From: Bacteroidota bacterium
Lineage (GTDB): Bacteria; Bacteroidota; Bacteroidia; Bacteroidales; Dysgonomonadaceae
Direction of reading: 5' to 3'
NCBI GenBank assembly: GCA_023437305.1
Contig: JAEZGN010000004.1
Coordinates: 186,001-250,000 of the forward strand
Length of the DNA: 64,000 nt
A program made the translations under genes and the position numbers. Numbering within the stretch: position 1 is the first letter of the stretch; every line of letters starts with the position of its first letter. A model generated the notes under the pieces. That model worked only from the letters and a program-made list of their open reading frames with translations, was not told where the DNA came from and did not search any database. Of this stretch, positions 16,379 through 26,100 are shown piece after piece.

Positions 16379-17206
16379 TTACAAACCCAGCGTTTGCTTT
16401 AAGAGCCTATACCCATTCATACTAATCCTCACCTGTGAACCATCTTTGAGCTTTAGTAGTTGGCTTTGTTTGTTATATAATTCTATTTGCGCTATAAAAT
16501 CAACATTTACGATACTGGAGCGATGTACACGCACAAATTTAGTGGAAGGCAAGAGGCTTTCGAAGGACTTCATCGTTTGTTCTTTGAGGAATTTACCTTT
16601 ATCCGAGTATATCATTACATAATCTCCCTCTGCCTGTATATAAATTATATTGGAGACAGGAATCACCTCTATTCTTTGCCCGTTTTTTACAGCCACACGC
16701 TCCAATTCTTCATTTGGTTTTATTTCTTCAGCCACGTGATTCTCCACATTGTTATCTTCTATAATAGAAAACTCATCCGTATTTTCGTCTGAACTCTGTA
16801 CATTAGACTTATATATATTATTATAAAAAAGTATTGCAGACACATACACTAACAAGCTTAAAACAATGCGAGTTGTAGAGATCGGCAACAAACCGATCCA
16901 TTCCTCTTGGGGGAAAAGTGTATACAGAGCCAAAAGATCTGCTCCCAACCAGAAAAACACAAATAATATAGCTAATGCCGTATAATTAACGACCTGCTGC
17001 TTAAAAGGCAAAGTAGCAAAGCGAGTATATTTTACAATCTCATATAATAAGAACAAAAGAATAGACAAAACAATCCCCGAAACACAGGCGTCTGCCCACA
17101 ATACAGGCAAGGAAACCATCACCAAAGGCTTCATACAGCCGTATATAATAACAGCTGTGAACAGTGCTATAAAGATGTATATTGTAATTATTAAGCGACC
17201 CTTCAT
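16379..17206 (-). CDS. Membrane-bound LytTR-family transcriptional regulator
   Basis: 275 residues. Four membrane helices (about 8-26, 34-56, 72-92 and 107-127) are followed by an acidic linker and a C-terminal LytTR DNA-binding domain (about 168-275; IIYIQAEGDYVMIYSDKGKF, FVRVHRSSIVNVDFI, RISMNGYRLLK). No receiver domain is present, so the signal is probably sensed in or near the membrane by the helical part. It starts 16 nt after the LiaF-like gene and is co-transcribed with it. In Bacteroidetes such pairs often control their own operon, but no LytTR direct repeats were identified upstream. Confidence 0.9.
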   Translation of the reverse strand: MKGRLIITIYIFIALFTAVIIYGCMKPLVMVSLPVLWADACVSGIVLSILLFLLYEIVKYTRFATLPFKQQVVNYTALAILFVFFWLGADLLALYTLFPQEEWIGLLPISTTRIVLSLLVYVSAILFYNNIYKSNVQSSDENTDEFSIIEDNNVENHVAEEIKPNEELERVAVKNGQRIEVIPVSNIIYIQAEGDYVMIYSDKGKFLKEQTMKSFESLLPSTKFVRVHRSSIVNVDFIAQIELYNKQSQLLKLKDGSQVRISMNGYRLLKQTLGL

Positions 17207-17222
17207 CCTAACGGCTATCTGT

Positions 17223-18044
17223 TTAATTTCGGATTTCTATATTTCCAAATATACTATTTGTCTCCATTATAACCCGTGCGCTTTTTTCATTCTCCAAATA
17301 TTCGTCTTTGTGCAAACGTCTGTCCTGAAAGGCACCTAAAACAGTAGAACTATCCACCTTTAATGTCCATTCTGACGGGATATATACAACCAAGCTGCCA
17401 AATATCGCATTCAACTCTAAGTATGCTATATTTTCACCCAATTGAGCCTTACGCAAATCTAGGATCAATTCTCCAAAAATAACATTAGCCTCCCCTCCTT
17501 TGAAATTCTGAGATAATATGATCTGCTCAGAACCTCCAAAAATCATATTCTTTTCGAAAAAATCGGATTTATTATGTATTGCCTGAGCAGACTCGTGCCA
17601 CTCATCAGTATCTGCATTATATACTTTATTCCATCGCTCACCTTTTTTATTGTCAGAAGATCTCATCCAGTTTAACACTAAAACTGTACCCACTGTTATC
17701 GGTATTATTGGCCAGTATGTTCTGAAATCGATATCAAGATCCATGAAAATAGCCGGAAAAGCAGAACTCAATTTGGGATAGATAAAAAACAATCCAAAAC
17801 CAATCAATAAGAGCCCCTGCCCTAGCTTTCGTTTTACAACAAGAGACCATATACCAACTCCGATCAACAACATCTGCCACGATATAAATATCGGTCTTAG
17901 TACATCCGGGAGAATTCCCATATTAAAGAACAAGAAAAAACCTCCTACTAGAATTAGCAAAACGGCAAAACCAATACCGTCGTTATTTGATTTTTCTCTT
18001 CTACCTCTTTTAAAAAAATGTCTATCTTCTAAATTTCGTCTCAT
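17223..18044 (-). CDS. LiaF-like membrane protein (cell-wall stress response)
   Basis: 273 residues. A basic N-terminus leads into several membrane helices (about 24-43, 50-66, 73-90 and 108-126; DUF5668/LiaF transmembrane region). A beta-helical C-terminal domain (about 165-273) carries repeated NxIFG-type turns (KNMIFGGSEQIILS, EANVIFGELILDLR, LNAIFGSLVVYIP, TNSIFGNIEIRN), as in the LiaF/YvqF C-terminal domain. In Firmicutes LiaF restrains the LiaRS cell-envelope stress system. Here the partner is the membrane LytTR regulator 16 nt downstream, so an envelope-stress regulatory pair is inferred. First gene of the operon. Confidence 0.88.
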   Translation of the reverse strand: MRRNLEDRHFFKRGRREKSNNDGIGFAVLLILVGGFFLFFNMGILPDVLRPIFISWQMLLIGVGIWSLVVKRKLGQGLLLIGFGLFFIYPKLSSAFPAIFMDLDIDFRTYWPIIPITVGTVLVLNWMRSSDNKKGERWNKVYNADTDEWHESAQAIHNKSDFFEKNMIFGGSEQIILSQNFKGGEANVIFGELILDLRKAQLGENIAYLELNAIFGSLVVYIPSEWTLKVDSSTVLGAFQDRRLHKDEYLENEKSARVIMETNSIFGNIEIRN

Positions 18045-18323
18045 AATATACTTATTTAATGTTATGATGTAAAATTAATCCGACCGGCATATATAAACAA
18101 GGAATAATCGATGAACGAATTCTATTTCCCGACAAACGAAAGATAAAAACTTGCAAATAAAAGGATCGGATATAAACCTTTACTACAGGCACTTGTTATA
18201 TTCGAATATAAAAGTAGAGGTTTAACACCAAACAAGCATCTTAAACCTTTATCTTTTTGCTTAGTCATATAACGGCAAAACAATATTAGAAACAAATTAA
18301 ATATAAACAATTAAAACAATAAC

Positions 18324-18818
18324 ATGATGAAACGAACTACATTCGCAGCGTTAACACTACTTATGATGAGTCTGTGCTTATCTTTTGCTTCGGTAGCAAA
18401 TGCACAAAGCAAACAAGAAAGAGCCAAAATACTAGAACCCTATCCGGCAGCAAAAGATGGGATGGTGAGACATGTGATTTATCTAAGCAAAAAATCGGAT
18501 GAATCTAAATTCAAGATAGAAATAGTTCCCGGAAAAGTAATGAGCGTGGATTGCAATGTGCATACGCTGATGGGTAAATTGGAAGAAAAAGATTTACAGG
18601 GATGGGGATATACTTATTACGAATTTACATCTGATGGAAAAACAGCCTCTACAATGATGGCATGTAATAAACCGAACGAAAACAGATTTGTATCAAGTCA
18701 GTCTCTTATTGTTAGATACAATAGCAAACTACCTATAGTGGTATACGCTCCACAAGGTTATGAGATTAAATATCGAGTATGGAAAGCCGGCAAAGACCTA
18801 AACTCTGAAATAAAATAA
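18324..18818 (+). CDS. eco: Ecotin, periplasmic serine-protease inhibitor
   Basis: 164 residues. A signal peptide (cleavage after SVANA, before QSK) exports a protein that matches ecotin closely: VDCNVHTLMGKLEEKDLQGW, GYTYYEF, STMMAC, RYNSKLPIVVYAP and IKYRVWKA. The reactive-site P1 residue is Met111, as in Escherichia coli ecotin (Met84), and the flanking disulfide cysteines C77 and C114 are both present. The protein is expected to dimerise and inhibit trypsin-, chymotrypsin- and elastase-like proteases such as host digestive or neutrophil enzymes. Monocistronic, followed by a terminator. The second Met codon is an equally good start. Confidence 0.95.
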   Translation: MMKRTTFAALTLLMMSLCLSFASVANAQSKQERAKILEPYPAAKDGMVRHVIYLSKKSDESKFKIEIVPGKVMSVDCNVHTLMGKLEEKDLQGWGYTYYEFTSDGKTASTMMACNKPNENRFVSSQSLIVRYNSKLPIVVYAPQGYEIKYRVWKAGKDLNSEIK

Positions 18819-18842
18819 GATTATTGATAATGATCAAAAGAG

Positions 18843-18874
18843 AGAGACAAGTCAATTTCGACCTGTCTCTTTTT
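18843..18874 (+). terminator. Terminator of the ecotin gene
   Basis: AGAGACA (18843-18849) pairs with TGTCTCT (18864-18870), followed by TTTTT, 24 nt after the stop. Confidence 0.75.
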
Positions 18875-18967
18875 GATTAAAGGGAGTTTACTATCCTTTG
18901 TTACTCGCTAAAACAAAACAAATAAAACTTGTATAGATATATAAATAACATTTTCTTAAAATATTTA

Positions 18968-18975
18968 TAACTTTG
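18968..18975 (+). promoter_or_regulatory. -7 promoter box of serS
   Basis: TAACTTTG fits TAnnTTTG, 23 nt before the ATG, implying a short leader. Confidence 0.6.
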
Positions 18976-18998
18976 CAACATAAACAAAAATCAGACTT

Positions 18999-20270
18999 AT
19001 GTTAACGCTGAAAACAATTAGTGAGAATCCTGAGCTAGTAATTAAAAAGCTGGCTAAAAAACATTTCGATGGAAAAGAAATAATCGAAAAGGTATTGGAA
19101 ATAGACCAGACAAGAAAAAGAACACAAACTTCTTTAGATGCCTGTTTGTCAGAATCCAACAATCTATCGAAACACATAGGACAACTAATGAAAGAAGGCA
19201 ATAAGGCCGAAGCTGAGATTGCAAAAAACAAGGTAGCCGAAATAAAAGGACAAAGTAAAGTTCTCGAAGATACACTTCGTCAAGCAGAACAAGATCTGCA
19301 AGAATTGCTTGTTCTCATCCCTAACCTACCATCGGACGAAGTTCCTGAAGGAAGAGTAGCCGAAGACAATGTTGTAGAAAAAACCGGAGGCATCATACCT
19401 GAACTTGGAGAAGATGCTCTCCCACATTGGGACTTGGCTAAAAAATATGATCTTATCGATTTCGAACTTGGCGTAAAGATTACAGGAGCGGGGTTTCCGG
19501 TATATAAAGGAAAAGGAGCACGCGTACAACGTGCATTAATAAATTATTTTCTTGACAAAGCTCGTGAATCCGGATATCTGGAAGTACAGCCCCCTTATGT
19601 AGTAAATGCTGCTTCGGGTTATGGTACAGGTCAGTTGCCGGATAAGGAAGGACAGATGTATCATGCGACGTTGGATGATTTGTATCTGATACCTACAGCC
19701 GAAGTTCCGGTAACAAATATATATCGTGACGTTATTCTCGAAGAAAAAGATCTGCCGATTATGAATACGGCATATTCTGCTTGTTTTCGTCGCGAAGCAG
19801 GTTCTTACGGAAAAGATGTTCGTGGATTGAATCGTTTACACCAGTTCGACAAAGTTGAAATTGTTCGTATCGACAAGCCTGAGCACTCTTACGACTCTTT
19901 GAAAGAAATGGTTGCACATGTTCAATCACTCGTTGACGAACTTGAACTGCCTTGGCGAATACTTCGTTTATGTGGAGGGGATATGAGTTTCACTTCTGCC
20001 CTTACATTTGACTTTGAAGTATTCTCGGCAGCACAAAAACGTTGGCTTGAAGTAAGTTCGGTATCTAATTTCGAAAGCTATCAGGCAAACCGTCTAAAAT
20101 GTCGCTATCGGGATGCAGACAAAAAGATACAGTTGGCTCATACTCTGAACGGCAGCGCATTAGCCTTACCCCGCATTGTTGCAGCATTGTTAGAAAACAA
20201 TCAGACCGATGCAGGCATTCGCATACCGAAAGTATTGGTGCCATATACTGGTTTTGAATTTATTAATTAA
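18999..20270 (+). CDS. serS: Seryl-tRNA synthetase
   Basis: 423 residues, full-length class II synthetase that charges tRNA-Ser. The N-terminal long coiled-coil arm that grips the tRNA long variable arm spans about 28-105. The catalytic core carries motif 2 (CFRREAGSYGKDVRGLNRLH) and motif 3 (NGSALALPRIVAALLENNQ), plus TAEVPVTN, the serine-binding TAE loop. The cognate tRNA-Ser(GGA) gene lies in this window at 58863. Monocistronic with a promoter close to the ATG. Nothing unusual. Confidence 0.98.
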   Translation: MLTLKTISENPELVIKKLAKKHFDGKEIIEKVLEIDQTRKRTQTSLDACLSESNNLSKHIGQLMKEGNKAEAEIAKNKVAEIKGQSKVLEDTLRQAEQDLQELLVLIPNLPSDEVPEGRVAEDNVVEKTGGIIPELGEDALPHWDLAKKYDLIDFELGVKITGAGFPVYKGKGARVQRALINYFLDKARESGYLEVQPPYVVNAASGYGTGQLPDKEGQMYHATLDDLYLIPTAEVPVTNIYRDVILEEKDLPIMNTAYSACFRREAGSYGKDVRGLNRLHQFDKVEIVRIDKPEHSYDSLKEMVAHVQSLVDELELPWRILRLCGGDMSFTSALTFDFEVFSAAQKRWLEVSSVSNFESYQANRLKCRYRDADKKIQLAHTLNGSALALPRIVAALLENNQTDAGIRIPKVLVPYTGFEFIN

Positions 20271-20324
20271 AGTGAAAATCATACTATTTGCCACAAAAAA
20301 GCGTTATACTAAATGGTAATGTAT

Positions 20325-20332
20325 TATTTTTG
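20325..20332 (+). promoter_or_regulatory. -7 promoter box of the first SPOR-like lipoprotein gene
   Basis: TATTTTTG fits TAnnTTTG, 37 nt before the ATG at 20370. Confidence 0.45.
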
Positions 20333-20369
20333 CGTCGAATGCTAAATCTAACATATTAAAATAAAGGAT

Positions 20370-20888
20370 ATGAATAAAAAATTAATTGGAATTGGATTAG
20401 CTCTAGCTTTCCTTATTGCATTTGGATCTTGTAAACCTAAACAAAGTGCATATAAGTCGGTATATGAAGCTGCGAAAGAAAGAGAAATGGAAGAGAACTC
20501 AGTGTCTTCAACTCCTGTTTCGAAACCAGCGACTACGACTCCTAGCTACAGTAGCGAAACCGTTAGAAAAGAAAAAGTTACCCCAGTATACGAAAGTGAT
20601 GCTAATGGGTTGAAAGCTTACAGTGTAGTTGTTGCTGCAATGGCAATGAAACCTGGGGCAGAATCTTTGAAAGAAAGATTTGGAAACGACGGTTACAATA
20701 TAATATTGGTTCGCAACGACCAGGGAATGTACCGTGTAATTATAGCAAGTTACGATTCGAAGGAACAAGCTGTAGCCAAAAAGAATGAAATCCTCGAAAA
20801 ATACCATGCAATGGGAGACGTATCTACTCTAAAAAGCAAATACGGAATTCCATTCAACGATTGGTGGATATTACAGAGAGAATATTAA
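20370..20888 (+). CDS. SPOR-like lipoprotein (paralogue 1 of a tandem pair)
   Basis: 172 residues. Lipoprotein signal MNKKLIGIGLALAFLIAFGSC (lipidated Cys21). A Ser/Thr/Pro-rich linker (about 45-75) leads to a C-terminal domain of about 85 residues: AYSVVVAAMAMKPGAESLKE, then MYRVIIASYDSKEQAVAKK, ending NDWWILQREY. The strand-helix-strand pattern and RVIIASYDS resemble SPOR domains, which bind denuded peptidoglycan at the septum. Peptidoglycan binding is inferred, not proven. The gene at 21056 encodes a paralogue with the same C-terminal domain. Own promoter and a strong terminator. Confidence 0.85.
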   Translation: MNKKLIGIGLALAFLIAFGSCKPKQSAYKSVYEAAKEREMEENSVSSTPVSKPATTTPSYSSETVRKEKVTPVYESDANGLKAYSVVVAAMAMKPGAESLKERFGNDGYNIILVRNDQGMYRVIIASYDSKEQAVAKKNEILEKYHAMGDVSTLKSKYGIPFNDWWILQREY

Positions 20889-20899
20889 ACGAATATAAG

Positions 20900-20928
20900 A
20901 GGAGAGCTTTAACAGCTCTCCTTTTTTT
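20900..20928 (+). terminator. Terminator after SPOR-like lipoprotein 1
   Basis: AGGAGAGCT pairs with AGCTCTCCT around a 5-nt loop and is followed by seven T. Confidence 0.9.
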
Positions 20929-21005
20929 ATGTTCATTCTGCAAGTTGAAGACTGACAAGCTCTTCATTTTTAACGTTTAGAATACTTTTCACGCGTCTTT
21001 TTTTG

Positions 21006-21013
21006 TATCTTTG
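21006..21013 (+). promoter_or_regulatory. -7 promoter box of the second SPOR-like lipoprotein gene
   Basis: TATCTTTG fits TAnnTTTG and overlaps an upstream in-frame ATG at 21011. That ATG would lie upstream of the transcript start, so the ATG at 21056 is the real one. Confidence 0.6.
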
Positions 21014-21055
21014 TATAGTGATATAGATTATATTTTATTAAACAAACATCTAAGA

Positions 21056-21856
21056 ATGAAGATAATTTACACAACTTTGCTACTGTCTATTATTATGTTT
21101 ACATCCTCATGTGGTTCACAGGAAAAATCTATTGCTAAATTTTATCGTGATATAAATAATCAGATGAAAGGTGAAAGTTTCTTAGTAGAGTCAAGTAATA
21201 GTACTGGAAACAAAGAATCTAAAAGCAATAGCGAATCAATAAACTATTCGGCCGAGTCTGCTTATATGGCTCAAGTAAAAGCAACATATGAACATTATAA
21301 AGTGAATTATGATGATTCGGAATATGCAAATGGCGATGTGTATTTAGAGGCTGCAATGCGTAGAGACTCTCTCATCAATAAATGTCCGGATTGTCCAAAG
21401 AAAGCATCTGTTGTAGTACCAACAACGACATCCTCTAATCTTCAATCGCAAGTAAAGGACACAAATAAAGAGCAGGGAGGAAATCCTGAAACTTCAGATT
21501 TTTTTGCACACCTGCTAGATAGTGATAAGAAAACACTCAAGACAGAAGGATTATCCTACCTAAATAAAGAAGATAAAGAAAAACTTAAAAAATATAGTGT
21601 AGTTATAGCTTCACTAACGAATAAATATAACGGATCAGAACACCTAAAAAAAACATTAGGAGAAAAAGAGCCATTAATTGTAGTGAAAAATAACTCTGGC
21701 ATATACTATGTAATTATCGGCACTTATGACTTGGAGCAGGAAGCTATGAATAAAATAAAGACCGTAGAAAAACAGTATAATGCTCGAAGTTCTTCGACCC
21801 AATTGTTAAAAACATACGGAATCCCATTAACAGATTTATGGATTCTGCGAAAATAG
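21056..21856 (+). CDS. SPOR-like lipoprotein (paralogue 2 of a tandem pair)
   Basis: 266 residues from ATG 21056. A longer frame from 21011 is rejected because the promoter covers it and because this start gives a clean lipoprotein signal (MKIIYTTLLLSIIMFTSSC). A long Ser/Asn/Lys-rich middle (about 25-185) contains a small helix with MRRDSLINKCPDCPKK. The last 80 residues (KYSVVIASLTNKYNG, GIYYVIIGTYDLEQEAMNKI, ending DLWILRK) match the C-terminal domain of the 20370 gene. Tandem duplication is inferred. Probable peptidoglycan-associated or septal envelope protein; function not proven. Confidence 0.85.
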   Translation: MKIIYTTLLLSIIMFTSSCGSQEKSIAKFYRDINNQMKGESFLVESSNSTGNKESKSNSESINYSAESAYMAQVKATYEHYKVNYDDSEYANGDVYLEAAMRRDSLINKCPDCPKKASVVVPTTTSSNLQSQVKDTNKEQGGNPETSDFFAHLLDSDKKTLKTEGLSYLNKEDKEKLKKYSVVIASLTNKYNGSEHLKKTLGEKEPLIVVKNNSGIYYVIIGTYDLEQEAMNKIKTVEKQYNARSSSTQLLKTYGIPLTDLWILRK

Positions 21857-21880
21857 TGTAAACTAAGATATTTGATAAGG

Positions 21881-22639
21881 ATGAAGATAAAGTTCTTGGG
21901 CACAGGAACATCCACAGGAGTCCCTGAAATTGGCTGCAAATGCGAGGTTTGTACCTCAACTAATATAAAAGACAGACGCCTGCGTGCGTCTGTTTTATTG
22001 AATATAGAAGATAAAAGAATCCTTATCGATTGCGGTCCTGATTTCCGAGAGCAGATTATGCACGAGGAGTTTTCACACATGCATGGAGTATTACTTACCC
22101 ACGAACATTATGATCATGTGGGTGGATTAGATGACTTGCGCCCATTTTGTAGATTCGACGACGTAGACATATATTCAAACTCTATCACCTTAGATGCGCT
22201 AAAAAAAAGAATCCCCTACTCTTTCAGAGAGCATCGATACCCCGGAGTTCCTACCTTTAGGCTTCATGAGGTGAGTCATGAAACACCCTTTAATATCGGA
22301 AACATTCAAATCCAGCCTATAAAAATCATGCATCACATGCTTCCCATTTTAGGTTACCGAATCAATAACTTCGCATATCTTACCGATGTAAAACAAATAC
22401 CTGAAGAAGAATACAAAAAATTGAAAGATCTGGACGTCTTAATTATCAGCTCACTGCGTATCAAAGAACACATATCTCATTTAAATCTGAAAGAAGCTTT
22501 AGAAGAGGTAAAGAAAATTTCTCCCAGAAAAGCTTACTTTACGCATATCTCTCACCAAATGGGACTGCATGATAAGGCACAAGGTATATTGCCTGAAAAT
22601 GTATATTTATCATACGACGGGCTTGAAATAAATATATAG
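21881..22639 (+). CDS. MBL-fold metallohydrolase (PhnP-like)
   Basis: 252 residues. Start at ATG 21881 (MKIKFLGTGTSTGVPEIGC) rather than an in-frame TTG 9 nt upstream; AAGG precedes it. Metallo-beta-lactamase motifs: LLTHEHYDHVGGLDD (H74, H76, D78, H79), IMHHM, YLTDVK and FTHISHQM. The N-terminal Cys cluster C19-C21-C24 (GCKCEVC) matches the structural zinc site of PhnP, the cyclic-phosphate phosphodiesterase. No other phosphonate-degradation gene is nearby, so the label is only PhnP-like; a phosphodiesterase on a small or nucleic-acid substrate is likely. It follows the lipoprotein gene by 24 nt and may be co-transcribed. Confidence 0.88.
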   Translation: MKIKFLGTGTSTGVPEIGCKCEVCTSTNIKDRRLRASVLLNIEDKRILIDCGPDFREQIMHEEFSHMHGVLLTHEHYDHVGGLDDLRPFCRFDDVDIYSNSITLDALKKRIPYSFREHRYPGVPTFRLHEVSHETPFNIGNIQIQPIKIMHHMLPILGYRINNFAYLTDVKQIPEEEYKKLKDLDVLIISSLRIKEHISHLNLKEALEEVKKISPRKAYFTHISHQMGLHDKAQGILPENVYLSYDGLEINI

Positions 22640-23178
22640 CAGAAGTGCTATATCTATTCAACTGTAATATTATCTCCCAAGAAACCATTAGACTCTTACT
22701 ATTTAACATAATATTTTCACCTAGAATATTTAAAATGCATAATTATATATTTTAGTAGACATTACTAACTTTTTATTTAATAGTTATCAGTTTTAAAGAT
22801 TTTATTATATTTAAAAAATATTTTAGGCTTAACTTGTAAAATAAATACTGAAGGAAAACATTGGAATTATTTTTATATCTGAAAGCAATACAATCAAATG
22901 GATATTGAGTTAATATTACTACAATACAATTAAAGAGTTTTATGTCAATCATTTTTACATTCATGATATTATAAAAGTTTAAATCTCGAACGATTTAACT
23001 ATATTTTTACAATATTATCTCTTATTTTTGTAAAATTAAATGCTCTAAATTCTTTGTTCTTCAAATACTATGTTAGGCTATATATTGTAAAATAATTTAG
23101 TTCCTCTAACTCATGAAGAAACATATTCATGAATACTTTGTTATTTGTGATATACTAAAACCACCATACAATTCGAGA
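22640..23178. other. AT-rich intergenic region upstream of the HTCS gene
   Basis: About 540 nt without a convincing gene on either strand. The only signal is TATTTTTG at 23023-23030, a possible -7 box for the HTCS gene, which implies a leader of about 150 nt. A 22-codon in-frame upstream extension (from 23113) lacks signal-peptide character and was not used. Confidence 0.5.
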
Positions 23179-26100
23179 ATGAAACAGTCAACCACCTTAT
23201 TTCTTATTTGCTGGTTATCGATATTTTCAATTCTAAGTTCATATGCTGCATATGGAACTCATAGAGTAGGAAATCTTGACCTGTCAAATAATGCTGTATT
23301 ATGCATGTACCAAGACCAAAATGGATATATGTGGTTTGGTACATATGACGGACTTAATCTATATAATGGAAAAAACCTGTATGTGTATCGGTTTGAACTA
23401 GACAACGAATATTCACTTTGCAGTAATATCATACATAAAATTTCGCAAGCAGATGCTGACCATTTGTGGATATCCACATTTCTTGGACTTAACAAATTCT
23501 CATTAAAAGACAGGCGAGTAACAGAGTCGCACCCCGAATGCCCCGAAGCTAAGCTTTTAGCGGCAGACAGCCAAGGAAACACATGGGTTATATGCAAACG
23601 AGGATATATTTCTTACTATTCATCATCTTCTGATTTAAAGAGATTTCAGGATATCCACCTACCTGAAGCTGATACAGAAAGTGTAAAGGATATATTCTTT
23701 ACTAAGAATGACAAACTTTATCTGATTACAAACAATGGTAAGCTACTGAATATTGAATATTCGAAGAGACAAGATTCCGATATAAAGCTAAAAACTCATG
23801 AAATAACAATGCATGATAAAAATATAGAGTATGCATCTTATGAGAACAATAAGATTTACTTCGTTGATAAAGATCAAAAGCTGTACCTATATGACATAAT
23901 TGCTTCAAAAAAAATATTACTATCGGACATATCTCAACTTACAACCAAAAATGGAGGTATATCAAGAATAACATCGTTCAAATATGATATTTATATCGCA
24001 TTCAAAAATAATGGTGTAATAAAATTAAATGTAGAAGACCATTATAGACCGGAAGTCGTAACTAGTGGAATAGGTGTTTTCTGCTTGCTAAAAGATAATA
24101 AACAAGATATACTATGGCTAGGTACAGATGGCAAAGGTGTAGAAATGTTTTATCAAAATCACGATATGTTTGGCAACATCTTACTGGAAGATTTACCCTT
24201 CGATAGTCAAAAACCGGTTAGATCAATCTATACTGACGAATTCAACAATCTTTGGGTAGGCACAAAAGGTGACGGAATTTTTTTGATTAAAAATTACGAT
24301 AAACTGAATAATATAAAAATTCCATCATCTGAGATAGTTCATTACACAACAGCGGAGGGATTAGTCAGCAACCTTGTATTCTGCTTTTTGAGAAGTAAAC
24401 ACGAAAACATAATTTGGTTAGGAACCGAAGGTCCGGGGCTTTCCTATTATTCATACAAAGACAATAAAATAAAAACAGTAATAAATAAAACGCCAAACGA
24501 AATAGGTAAAGTTCATTCAATATGTGAGGTAAATGATTCTACCTTATGGATGGCTACAGCAGGAAACGGTCTATTGGAAGTTATTGTTAGTAAACACAAC
24601 CCAACAATTGAGATCAAATCTATAAATGCCTTCTTTCCTAAAAAAAACGATAAAACGTGCAACGAATTCCACTCTATGACTTATGACGGAAAATCAACAT
24701 TATTTGTTGGGAATAGAGGTGGTTATGGAGTGACTCGGTTTAACATCACTAATAAACAATACGAATTTATTCCCATCAATAAAGCCGAAAGTACTGCTAT
24801 CGGAGATGTATTAAGTGTATATCAAAGTAAAGACTCAGTGTTTTATTTCGGAGCGAGCTCGGGCTTAACTCAAATGCAATTTTTTAAGGACGGAAATCAT
24901 ACAATTAAACAATTTGACAGGAAAAGTGGTATTATAAACGATATGATACATGGAATATTAGAAGATAAAGAAGGCTGTATATGGCTAAGCACAAATAAAG
25001 GACTGGCTAAATATAATCCACATAACGACTTTTTCCACAATTATACATTTCCAGACCTAAAGGTCTTTGAATTTTCTGATGATGCCTACTGGCATTGTCC
25101 AATTACCGGACGTCTTTTTTTTGGTGGTATAAACGGACTCACATGGCTAGAGCCCGGATATAGTTTTGAAAACAGCTATAGGCCCGATCTTTATTTTTTT
25201 GGACTAAAAATATCAGGAGAAGATCGTCCTTTGTCAAATTACATCAACAAAGACACGAAATATCTCGAAATCCCGGCTAATGTTGCTGCCTTTACGCTAT
25301 CATTTATAGCTGTTGACTATATTGATGGAGAAAACTATGAATATTCGTATATGCTAGAAGATTACAATAACGAATGGACAGATTTACAAAAGTCAAATGA
25401 GATAACATTCACCAATCTGCCTTCGGGAGATTATGTCTTGAAAGTTAGATATAAGAACGATGTGTTCAATTCCGATGAAAGATTCTACACCCTCCATATA
25501 AAAAAATTGCCTCCTTGGTATTTCACCACATGGGCAATAGTTGGATATGCATGCTTATTCATGCTTGTTTGCGCATATATCATTTATATGATTCGCAAAA
25601 AAATAATAAACAAGCAAATACAACTTGCAAACAAAATAGAAGAAGAACAAAAAGAGAAGTTGATAGAAGCTAAACTAGACTTCTTCACAAATGTTACTCA
25701 TGAGTTTTGTACTCCTCTAACTCTTATAAATGGGGTGACCGATCGCATAGAGAAAACCCCAAATATGGATAATAACTTTCATAAGTATATCGAGATCTTA
25801 CGCAACAATGTCGATAATCTGAATGAACTTATCCAAGAAATACTCGATTTCAGAAAATTAGAAGAATCCAAATACAACCTCCATATAATAAAGAATGCTC
25901 CTGTTGCCGAACAAATAAGGAAACAGTCTGAGTCATTCTTTTCTATTGCCGAGCAAAATAAAATACGATTCAACCTGCAAGTCTCGGATAAGCTACTTTG
26001 GAATACAGATATAATATGTTTTAATAGAATATACACCAACCTTGTATCCAATGCATTTAAATACACAAAAGAAGGTGGAGAGGTAAGAGTTACCTTAAAG

